Source: Peptostreptococcaceae bacterium
GTDB lineage: Bacteria > Bacillota > Clostridia > Peptostreptococcales > Peptostreptococcaceae
Length of the DNA stretch: 64,000 nt
Direction of reading: 5' to 3'
Assembly (NCBI GenBank): GCA_902363255.1
Contig: CABIZO010000003.1
Span: 558,001 to 622,000, forward strand
Shown here: piece after piece, positions 1 to 7,378 of the stretch
Layout: every line of letters starts with the position of its first letter
How positions within the stretch are numbered: the stretch's first letter is position 1
Notes under the pieces: generated by a model
Databases searched by the model: none
What the model saw: only the letters and a program-made list of their open reading frames with translations
What the model was told of the DNA's origin: nothing
Program-made: the position numbers and the translations under genes

Positions 1-157
1 CTTCAGTAGCTAACATAACTGGCTTCCCTTTGTTTATTTTACTGTCAACGTATGACTCATTTCCGTCAACTATTTCTCTTGCTCTTTTTGCTACTGTTCC
101 TACTAAGTAATATCTGTTGTCTATTTTTGCTAATACTTCATTTATAGATGGTTTCAT
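1..157 (-). CDS. rpoZ: RNA polymerase omega subunit, partial
   Basis: This is the N-terminal part of the omega subunit, the small RNA polymerase subunit that helps assemble beta-prime. The gene runs off the left edge, leaving about 52 codons. The visible protein begins MKPSINEVLAKIDNRYYLV and continues with a VAKRARELVDG segment, which matches the conserved omega core (family knowledge). The ATG at 157 lies one base past the gmk stop, and its GGAGGAATT ribosome binding site (about 162-170) lies inside the end of gmk, so the two genes are probably translationally coupled. gmk followed by rpoZ is a common Firmicutes order. The C-terminus cannot be judged. Confidence 0.93.
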   Translation of the reverse strand, partial: MKPSINEVLAKIDNRYYLVGTVAKRAREIVDGNESYVDSKINKGKPVMLATE

Positions 158-158
158 T

Positions 159-785
159 TTATAATTCCTCCTTAAATTTTCTTATAATTTCTTCTTCATA
201 TCTTGCAGCTTTATTTTTTTCTGCGCTTATTATATTTTCAATTTCTATTGCAGCTTCAACTTCTCTATTAGTTTCGTTGAAAATAAAATAGTTATAATCT
301 TTAATTTGCTTGATTTCTTCAAAAGCACAGCTTAATCTTTCTTGCATTTGCTCCTCAGTTTCTGTTCCCCTTGAAGATAATCTACTTTTTAGTTCACTAA
401 GAGTTGGCGGTAAAACAAAAATTAAAATTGCATCTGGATAAATTTGTTTTACTTGTCTTGCTCCTTGCATTTCTATTTCAAGAACAACATCTTGACCTTT
501 TTCTAGACACTCCATGACTGGTCCTTTTGGAGTTCCATAGAAGTTACTATAAGTTTGAGCATATTCTAAAAACTCATTTTTACTTATCATATCGTTGAAC
601 TTTTCATGAGTTAAGAAGAAGTAGTTTACCCCTTCTACTTCACCAGTTCTGGGTTGTCTAGTTGTTGCTGATACAGAAAGTTTTAAATCATTATTTCTAT
701 TCATTAATACTTTACAAATTGTGCCTTTTCCTGCTCCAGATGGCCCCGATACAACCAATAAAAGACCTTTCTTATTTATAACCAT
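159..785 (-). CDS. gmk: Guanylate kinase
   Basis: Cytosolic kinase that phosphorylates GMP (and dGMP) to GDP with ATP, in purine salvage and nucleotide supply. The 208-residue protein has the P-loop GPSGAGKGT near residues 14-22, followed by the LSVSATTRQPR and EGVNYFF segments that form the GMP-binding region of guanylate kinases. Its length is usual for the family. The start at 785 follows a GAAAGGAT ribosome binding site. The gene lies 67 bases downstream of yicC and directly upstream of rpoZ. Many clostridia carry remA (DUF370) between yicC and gmk; none is present here. Confidence 0.97.
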   Translation of the reverse strand: MVINKKGLLLVVSGPSGAGKGTICKVLMNRNNDLKLSVSATTRQPRTGEVEGVNYFFLTHEKFNDMISKNEFLEYAQTYSNFYGTPKGPVMECLEKGQDVVLEIEMQGARQVKQIYPDAILIFVLPPTLSELKSRLSSRGTETEEQMQERLSCAFEEIKQIKDYNYFIFNETNREVEAAIEIENIISAEKNKAARYEEEIIRKFKEEL

Positions 786-852
786 TAATATTTCATCCTT
801 TCAACTTATCTATTAGTATTCTACATTTTCTTAGTATTTATCATATTTAATA

Positions 853-1734
853 CTATTCAATGTTTTGTATTTGTTCTCTAATTTTTTCTAATTCACTTTT
901 AACTTCTACTACTAAGTTAGTTATATTTATATTAGATGATTTCGAACCAGTAGTATTAACTTCTCTATTCATTTCTTGAATTAAAAAGTCAATTTTTCTA
1001 CCTATAGAATCATTTTTTACAACAGTATTTTTAAGTTGTTCAATATGGCTTCTAAACCTTACAATTTCTTCTGTTATAGAGCTTTTATCTGCGAATATGG
1101 CAACTTCTTGTGCCAATCTATTTTCATCTATTATACTTGGATTTTCTAGTATTTCATTAATTCTATTATTCAACTTTTCTTTGTATTCATCTACAACAGT
1201 ATCTGAATATCTTTCAATTTCATCTACTAAATCACTTAATATATCACATCTCTTTAATGTATCTTCAGCAAGTTTTTTACCTTCTTCTTGTCTCATTATA
1301 CTAAGTTTTTCTAAAGTAATATCTAATGCTTCTTTTAACATACTCCAGTATAAATCTTCATCTTCTTCTCTTTCCTCACATTTTACTATATCAGGAAATT
1401 TTGCTACGCTCATAACGCTTATATCATCTTGTAAGTTAAATTTTTCTTTTATTTCTTTTAAAATATTTACATATTGATCTGCTAATTTATCATCGAACTT
1501 TAAGTTTACATCCTCAGAGCCAATTAAGTCAAGCTTTATATATAAATCTACTCTTCCTCTTTTTACAAAATTTTTAACGTAATTTCTTATTTTATCTTCT
1601 AAAAAAGATATCTTTCTTGGTAGACGAACATTTATATCACAATATTTATGATTTATTGTTTTACATTCTACTAAAAAATGATAATTATCATTCTTAAATT
1701 CACCTCTACCAAAACCAGTCATGCTTATAGCCAT
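853..1734 (-). CDS. YicC/YloC-family endoribonuclease-like protein
   Basis: Member of the YicC/YloC family, which has an N-terminal YicC domain and a C-terminal DUF1732 domain and is linked to RNA turnover (established for E. coli YicC and B. subtilis YloC). The 293-residue protein starts MAISMTGFGRGEF, the typical family N-terminus, and ends with the conserved KSSNINITNLVVEVKSELEK-type segment. A longer frame could begin at 1779, but the ATG at 1734 is preceded by GGAGG (1741-1745) and matches the family start. It begins two bases after the dapF stop, so dapF-yicC looks like one operon leading into gmk. Confidence 0.93.
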   Translation of the reverse strand: MAISMTGFGRGEFKNDNYHFLVECKTINHKYCDINVRLPRKISFLEDKIRNYVKNFVKRGRVDLYIKLDLIGSEDVNLKFDDKLADQYVNILKEIKEKFNLQDDISVMSVAKFPDIVKCEEREEDEDLYWSMLKEALDITLEKLSIMRQEEGKKLAEDTLKRCDILSDLVDEIERYSDTVVDEYKEKLNNRINEILENPSIIDENRLAQEVAIFADKSSITEEIVRFRSHIEQLKNTVVKNDSIGRKIDFLIQEMNREVNTTGSKSSNINITNLVVEVKSELEKIREQIQNIE

Positions 1735-1735
1735 A

Positions 1736-2569
1736 TTATACCTCCAAATTTCCTTCGCATATTTTTTCTGCTCTTCCACTCATGTAAGCTTCGTCATTAA
1801 CTAAATCTATTTTTATACTTCCACCTTCAGAAGTAACATTTACACTTTTACTTACCTTGCCTAAATAATTGCTTATAATAACTGCAGCTGTCATTCCTGT
1901 TCCACATCCTAAAGTATATCCACAACCTCTTTCCCAAGTTCTGACTAATATATTTGATTCATCTAGAACTTTAACAAAGTTTACATTAGTATTTTGTGGG
2001 AAAATTTCATTTTTTTCAATTATTGATCCATATTTATGTATATCTTCCACATTTATATTGTCTACGAAAATTACAGTATGTGGCACCCCCATTAAGATGG
2101 AGCTAACAAGAAATTCTTTATCTAAAATTTTAATATTTTCATTTATAAAAAATTCTTTTTCGCTATTAACAGGTATATCAGTAGATTTAAAACTCCCTTT
2201 ACCCATGTTAACCTTAATTGTATCTAATTTATCTTCTTTAAGATTAATTTTTATTCTCTTTATTCCATCTAAAGTATAAACATCAAATTCTTCTTTTTTA
2301 ACTATATTATTGTCATAAACGAATTTTACAAAACATCTAAGTCCATTTCCACACATTGATGCTCGACTTCCATCCGCATTATAATATACCATCTCCACAT
2401 CTGCTATATCACTATTTTTTACGACTAATAATCCATCTGCTCCTACTGAAAATCTTCTATGACAAACTTTTTTTGCAAATTCCCCATAGTTATTATTTGC
2501 TATATTATCATTTCTACCATCAATTGCTATAAAATCATTGCCTATTCCCTGTAACTTCCAAAACTTCAT
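1736..2569 (-). CDS. dapF: Diaminopimelate epimerase
   Basis: Converts LL- to meso-diaminopimelate, the last racemisation before lysine and the peptidoglycan cross-linking residue. The 277-residue protein shows both catalytic cysteine motifs: SMCGNGLRC (around residues 72-80) and GCGYTLGCGTGM (around 215-226). The N-terminus FWKLQGIGNDFIAIDG is also diagnostic. It is first in an apparent operon with yicC, gmk and rpoZ. Its presence implies a meso-DAP type peptidoglycan, as expected for Peptostreptococcaceae. No terminator is seen between dapF and yicC. Confidence 0.96.
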   Translation of the reverse strand: MKFWKLQGIGNDFIAIDGRNDNIANNNYGEFAKKVCHRRFSVGADGLLVVKNSDIADVEMVYYNADGSRASMCGNGLRCFVKFVYDNNIVKKEEFDVYTLDGIKRIKINLKEDKLDTIKVNMGKGSFKSTDIPVNSEKEFFINENIKILDKEFLVSSILMGVPHTVIFVDNINVEDIHKYGSIIEKNEIFPQNTNVNFVKVLDESNILVRTWERGCGYTLGCGTGMTAAVIISNYLGKVSKSVNVTSEGGSIKIDLVNDEAYMSGRAEKICEGNLEV

Positions 2570-2797
2570 TCATATCGCCCCTTTTTGTACAAACAGTTCT
2601 AACTTAGTATTATACAATATTATTAATAAAAAATAAATATTAAGACTTATATCATTTCATAGTTATTCTTTATTCTCCTAATGCAATCTGCATTTCATTC
2701 TTTTTATTTATAAAAACTTAAATTTATACAATATTTTTTGTATTTTTCTACAAAAAATGATATTATAATTTTTGTATTTATAATCAAAATTTAATAT

Positions 2798-3973
2798 GTG
2801 TGGGGGGAGATTATCATTAATCACAAAAAATTAATAGCTTTGCTAATGGCTGCATCAATATTCATTTCAGCACCTGCTACTACATTAGCATATATCAATT
2901 CAACTTATACAACTAGTAGCAAATCTCAAATAACTACAAAATATACTGGTGTAGTTACTTCAAAAGTTAATGTTAGAAGTAAAAGCTCTACTTCAGGAAA
3001 AATATTAGGTAGCATAAGTAAAAATAAAACTGTTAAAATTATAAGAAAAATGAATAGCAGTTGGTATGAAATCTATTTTAATAATGAAACTGCATATGTA
3101 AGTAGTAAATATATAGAAGTAACTTCTTCAAATTTACCTCCTTATGCCCTTAAACCATCAGATAAAATTATAGGCACAGCTATAATAAGATCTAATACTT
3201 TAGCTGTTAGAAGAGGACGTTCTGTTAACTATTCAAAAGTAGGTTCCCTAAAAAAAGATTCTGCTGTTGGAATATTAGAGAAATATAGCAACGGTTGGTA
3301 TAAAGTAGCTTATGGTGAAGGCTATGGATTCTTAAATGGTAAGTATACATTAACTCTTAAAGATACTAGCTCTAATGTTCAAGAAGAATATTTAAGGATT
3401 CAAGATATAATTAAAAAAAATACTACTAGCAGTAGTATTACTAAATTAGTTAATAAAGATAATGCATTAAAATCAGGATACAAACCTAGTGATCTTGTTA
3501 AACCTAATGTTAGTGCTACCAAAACTCTTTACTTAAGAAAAACTGCAGCTAAAGCATTAGAAACTATGTTTAAAGACGCAAAGAAAGATGGCGTTTATCT
3601 TACTGCTGTAAGTGGCTTTAGATCAAGCACTTATCAAACTAACCTTTATAATAACTCATTAAAGGTAAACGGATTTGCCTATACAAATAAATATATTGCA
3701 AAACCAAATCATAGTGAACATCAAACAGGACTTACTATGGATATATCTGCTAAATCTGTTGGCTATGATTTACTTACTCGTTTCGAAAATACTAAAGAAG
3801 GTAAATGGTTAGCAAAAAATGCTCATAAGTATGGATTCATCTTAAGATATAAAAAAGATAGAGTAAAAGATACTGGGTATAACTTTGAACCTTGGCACTT
3901 TAGATACGTTGGCAATGATGTAGCTACATATATTTATAAAAATAATCTAATACTTGAAGATTTATACAAATAA
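2798..3973 (+). CDS. Secreted SH3-domain D-Ala-D-Ala carboxypeptidase (VanY/M15 family)
   Basis: Predicted exported peptidase trimming the stem peptides of peptidoglycan. Order of parts: signal peptide (KKLIALLMAASIFISA core, cleavage near ATTLA), two bacterial SH3 domains (about residues 48-108 and 124-186, each with a V-RS or LAVRRG-type start), a linker, then an M15B/VanY domain (about 240-385). Zinc-site motifs are SGFRSS, SEHQTGLTMDIS and EPWHFRYVG. The longest frame starts at GTG 2798, but that codon lies upstream of the only good ribosome binding site (GGGGGGAG, 2802-2809). The position that fits is an ATT at 2816, giving about 385 residues. A rare ATT start or a point change from ATG are both possible. 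Confidence 0.88.
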   Translation: MWGEIIINHKKLIALLMAASIFISAPATTLAYINSTYTTSSKSQITTKYTGVVTSKVNVRSKSSTSGKILGSISKNKTVKIIRKMNSSWYEIYFNNETAYVSSKYIEVTSSNLPPYALKPSDKIIGTAIIRSNTLAVRRGRSVNYSKVGSLKKDSAVGILEKYSNGWYKVAYGEGYGFLNGKYTLTLKDTSSNVQEEYLRIQDIIKKNTTSSSITKLVNKDNALKSGYKPSDLVKPNVSATKTLYLRKTAAKALETMFKDAKKDGVYLTAVSGFRSSTYQTNLYNNSLKVNGFAYTNKYIAKPNHSEHQTGLTMDISAKSVGYDLLTRFENTKEGKWLAKNAHKYGFILRYKKDRVKDTGYNFEPWHFRYVGNDVATYIYKNNLILEDLYK

Positions 3974-3978
3974 ATTTA

Positions 3979-4010
3979 AAAGTTACTACTAAAAAGTAGT
4001 AACTTTTTTA
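3979..4010 (+). terminator. Intrinsic terminator after the VanY-type gene
   Basis: A ten-base-pair stem, AGTTACTACT (3981-3990) with AGTAGTAACT (3995-4004), is followed by a run of T on the plus strand. It lies six bases after the stop of the plus-strand gene and before a minus-strand gene end, between convergent genes. Confidence 0.85.
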
Positions 4011-4084
4011 TATAAATATATTTACTTCTAATTTAAATAATTATTAATATAAAGTATTGTTTTCATAATTTTTCTTAAACTCTT

Positions 4085-4312
4085 TTAAATTTTTTTAACA
4101 CTTTCATCTAAATCATGCCATTTAATATTTCTTATGGCACCTTCTAAAGCGTACAAACGATTTAAACATGCACTTTCATCTATCTTCCTTATTTTTAACC
4201 ATGCTTCCTTACTACCTACTATTTTTAATTCTTCTATTGTATTTATACCAACATCATTTAATTGTTTTTCTAATATTTTTCCTATGTTAGGCAACTTAGT
4301 TAATTCTCCCAT
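4085..4312 (-). CDS. TfoX C-terminal domain protein, small
   Basis: A 75-residue protein that matches only the C-terminal helical domain of TfoX/Sxy (pfam TfoX_C). The signature is LTKLPNIGKILEKQLNDVGI, a helix-hairpin-helix-like segment, followed by LKIVGSKEAWLKIR and ACLNRLYALEGAIR. In proteobacteria full-length TfoX/Sxy activates competence genes. Stand-alone C-terminal-domain proteins are common in Firmicutes and have no settled function, so no competence role is claimed. It is monocistronic, convergent with the VanY gene and divergent from rqcH. Confidence 0.8.
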   Translation of the reverse strand: MGELTKLPNIGKILEKQLNDVGINTIEELKIVGSKEAWLKIRKIDESACLNRLYALEGAIRNIKWHDLDESVKKI

Positions 4313-4452
4313 TTTTTCATCTCCTTTATATACCCCTTATTTTAATTATATTCCTTTTTGATATTTATGAAAAAGATTATGTTCCTACTATTCACATCTT
4401 GGTTATAATATGTAATAATAAGTTTATTACTTATGTCTGAAAGGAGAATATT

Positions 4453-6216
4453 ATGGCATTAGATGGTTTAGTGATTCATAGCTTAGCTTATGAGCTTAGT
4501 ACAAAGCTTGTAGGTGGCAAAGTTGATAAAGTTCATCAACCAGAAAATGATGAATTAGTTTTATTTATAAGAAATAACAAAGAAAACTTCAAATTAGTAT
4601 TAAGTTCTAGTGCATCAAACCCTAGAGTTTATATAGCCAATGAATACCAAAAAGAAAATCCAATTAAAGCACCTATGTTTTGTATGTTATTCAGAAAATA
4701 CATACAAGGTGGTATAATTACAGAAATTTCTCAGGTTGATTTTGAAAGAATAATAAAAATCAGTGTAGAATCTTTTGATGAATTAAAAGAAAAGACAACA
4801 AAAGATATTTATATTGAAATAATGGGGAGACATAGTAATATAATTTTAACTCAAAATAATAAAATAATAGATTCTATAAAAAGAATTCCTCCTAGTGTAA
4901 GTAGAGTTCGTCAATTACTTCCTAATATGACTTATGAACTTCCACCTGCTCAGGATAAAGTAAACCCTATAAAAGGTGTTTCTATTAAAAGCTTTATTAA
5001 TACTTTAAGAGAATTTGATGGTTCTATAGCCAAAGGTATTTACTCTAAATTTTTAGGAATTAGTCCTTCTGTTGCTAAAGAAATCTGTCATAGATCTGAC
5101 TTAAATCCTAACGACAAAGCTGCAGATAAATCTCGTGATGAACTATCTATTTTATATAGAGTTTTTTCTGATTTATTTACTAAAATTAAAAATGATGAAT
5201 ATGACCCTTGCATAGTTATAGATGAAAATATAGATAAAGTCATTGATTTTAGTTGCATTAACCTTAGTTTCTTGGATAAAAATAAATTTATTAAAAATAA
5301 ATCTATTTCTCAAATTATCGAAGACTACTATAAAACGAAAGACTTTAAAGATAGAGTCCATCAAAGAACATCTGATTTAAGAAAAAGTATTTCTATTAAG
5401 TTAGATAGACTTTATCATAAACAAAAGAAAATCGAAAAAGAATTAAAGGATGCTGACAATGCTGATGAATTTAAAATTAAAGGTGAGCTACTTACTTCAT
5501 ATATATACATGATAGAAAAAGGTATGGAAAATGTGGAAGTGGCAAACTTTTATGATGAGAATTATTCAAACATTATTATTCCTTTAAATAAAAACTTAAC
5601 TCCTTCTGAAAATGCACAAAAGTATTTTAAAAAATACAATAAGTTAAAAACAGCGAAAGTAGAATTAACTTCTCAAATTGCTATTTGTAATGAGGAAATT
5701 GAGTATTTGGAAAATATAATGCTTGGTATTGAAAACTGCGATAATCTAGAAGAACTAGCAGATATCAAAGATGAATTAATTAGATTAGGATATGCTAAAG
5801 CACCTTATCGATACAAAGCAAAAAAAGATATAGATCTAACAACAAAACCTAACCAATTTACATCTTCTGATGGATTTACAATTTTAGTAGGTAAAAATAA
5901 TAAACAAAATGATTATTTAACATTAAGAATTGCAGATCCAGAAGATATTTGGATGCATACTAAAAATATTCCAGGATCACACGTTATTATTAAATGTGCA
6001 GGAAAAGAAGTTCCTGATGAAACTTTATATGAAGCTGCTATGCTTGCTGCTTTTTATAGCAAAGGTAGAATGTCTTCTCAAGTTCCTGTAGATTATACTA
6101 TTAAAAAACACGTAAAAAAACCTAGTGGCTCTAAGCCTGGTATGGTTATTTATGAAACGAATAGCACTATTTACGTTACTCCAACAGAAGAAATGATTGT
6201 AAAACTAAAGAAATAA
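4453..6216 (+). CDS. rqcH: Rqc2 homologue RqcH (NFACT family)
   Basis: Ribosome-quality-control factor. In B. subtilis RqcH binds stalled 50S subunits and recruits alanyl-tRNA to add C-terminal poly-alanine tails that mark nascent chains for degradation. The older name is fibronectin-binding protein FbpA/YloA. The 587-residue protein has an NFACT-N domain (residues 1 to about 180, starting MALDGLVIHSLAYEL), helical and coiled-coil segments (about 290-450, Lys/Glu-rich), and a C-terminal NFACT-R (DUF814) domain (about 455-570) with ADPEDIWMHTKNIPGSHVI. The ATG follows AAAGGAG. The gene is monocistronic and ends in a strong terminator. Confidence 0.94.
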   Translation: MALDGLVIHSLAYELSTKLVGGKVDKVHQPENDELVLFIRNNKENFKLVLSSSASNPRVYIANEYQKENPIKAPMFCMLFRKYIQGGIITEISQVDFERIIKISVESFDELKEKTTKDIYIEIMGRHSNIILTQNNKIIDSIKRIPPSVSRVRQLLPNMTYELPPAQDKVNPIKGVSIKSFINTLREFDGSIAKGIYSKFLGISPSVAKEICHRSDLNPNDKAADKSRDELSILYRVFSDLFTKIKNDEYDPCIVIDENIDKVIDFSCINLSFLDKNKFIKNKSISQIIEDYYKTKDFKDRVHQRTSDLRKSISIKLDRLYHKQKKIEKELKDADNADEFKIKGELLTSYIYMIEKGMENVEVANFYDENYSNIIIPLNKNLTPSENAQKYFKKYNKLKTAKVELTSQIAICNEEIEYLENIMLGIENCDNLEELADIKDELIRLGYAKAPYRYKAKKDIDLTTKPNQFTSSDGFTILVGKNNKQNDYLTLRIADPEDIWMHTKNIPGSHVIIKCAGKEVPDETLYEAAMLAAFYSKGRMSSQVPVDYTIKKHVKKPSGSKPGMVIYETNSTIYVTPTEEMIVKLKK

Positions 6217-6221
6217 TAATT

Positions 6222-6258
6222 AAAAGGTAATAAGTCTTCATACTTATTACCTTTTTTT
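6222..6258 (+). terminator. Intrinsic terminator of rqcH
   Basis: A 14-base-pair stem, AAAAGGTAATAAGT (6222-6235) with ACTTATTACCTTTT (6242-6255), a six-base loop and a T run on the plus strand, five bases after the rqcH stop codon. Confidence 0.9.
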
Positions 6259-6307
6259 ATATATTTATATAAATATTATTCTTAGTAAAGTATTTAAAGG
6301 AGGATTT

Positions 6308-7093
6308 ATGAGAAAAAAGATAGCCTTAATTATGTCATTAATGTTTTTTTGTTTTTTACCAGGATGTATTTATGTAAATACTGATAATAACCAAAATGAA
6401 AATAATGCTAACAGAGATATAAATTCAAATAATAGCACTAGTTCTAAAGCTAAAACCAACAAAAAAATAATTGCTTTAGATGCAGGTCATCAAGCAAAAG
6501 GTGACTTATCTAAAGAACCTATCGGTCCTGGTGCTTCTGAAACAAAATACAAAGTTTCTTATGGTACTTGTGGAAATACTAGTGGTTTAAATGAATATGA
6601 ATTGACATTAGTAGTTACCAATAAATTAAAAAACGAATTAATTTCTAGAGGTTATAATGTAGTTATGATTCGAGAAAGCAATAATGTCAACATCAGAAAT
6701 TCTCAAAGAGCTGAAATTGCAAACAATTCCAATAGTGATATTTTTTTAAGAATACACGCAAACAGCGATAATAATTCAAATTTAAATGGTATAATTACTC
6801 TTTGCCAAACTCCTAATAACCCTTATATTAGTAATCTATACAAAAAAAGTAGATATTTATCTCATTGTATATTAGAGTCGATGATAGAAGAAACTAATGC
6901 TACCAACCGTGGTGTATGGGAAACTGACTCTATGTCTGGTATTAATTGGTATGAAATTCCGGTAACTATTGTAGAAATGGGCTTTATGTCTAATCCAAAA
7001 GAAGATACTTTAATGTCTTCTGATTATTATCAAAATAAGTTAGTTCAAGGAATGGCCAATGGTGTTGATAAGTATTTTGAAATTAATAATTGA
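6308..7093 (+). CDS. N-acetylmuramoyl-L-alanine amidase, lipoprotein (Amidase_3)
   Basis: Predicted surface-anchored zinc amidase that cleaves the lactyl-amide bond between MurNAc and the stem peptide. The 261-residue protein begins with a lipoprotein signal peptide (hydrophobic LIMSLMFFCF, lipobox LPGC with Cys20), then an Asn/Ser-rich linker to about residue 50, then the Amidase_3 fold. Putative zinc ligands are the His of ALDAGH, the Glu of GLNEYEL and the His of FLRIHANS; the catalytic Glu lies in TIVEMGFMSN. It is monocistronic and starts after AAAGGAGG. Flanking envelope hydrolases suggest a remodelling or germination role (inference). Confidence 0.92.
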   Translation: MRKKIALIMSLMFFCFLPGCIYVNTDNNQNENNANRDINSNNSTSSKAKTNKKIIALDAGHQAKGDLSKEPIGPGASETKYKVSYGTCGNTSGLNEYELTLVVTNKLKNELISRGYNVVMIRESNNVNIRNSQRAEIANNSNSDIFLRIHANSDNNSNLNGIITLCQTPNNPYISNLYKKSRYLSHCILESMIEETNATNRGVWETDSMSGINWYEIPVTIVEMGFMSNPKEDTLMSSDYYQNKLVQGMANGVDKYFEINN

Positions 7094-7378
7094 TTTTTAT
7101 ATTAACTCTATATTTTAATCACAACTTATTTTTAATTAAACAATAAATATCTACATAAATTATATGTAATTCTATTTCCCCATATATAATTAAAATATTT
7201 CCGTATTATTTTTTTTAATTTATTTCGTATATTTTCAGTTATAATATTTACAATTTTGTTACATTATTATATATTTTAATTATAAACAGTATATTTTATA
7301 TGAATTTGTCAATTTATTGATATGTACCTTCATAAATTGATAAATATAAATATAAATTATTTTGTATAGGGGGAATTT

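Noticed and set aside
2732..2758. Inverted repeat ATTTTTTGTA / TACAAAAAAT before the VanY gene
   Set aside because: It could be an operator, but it is made of A/T runs in an AT-rich divergent region and no regulator is nearby, so chance is likely.
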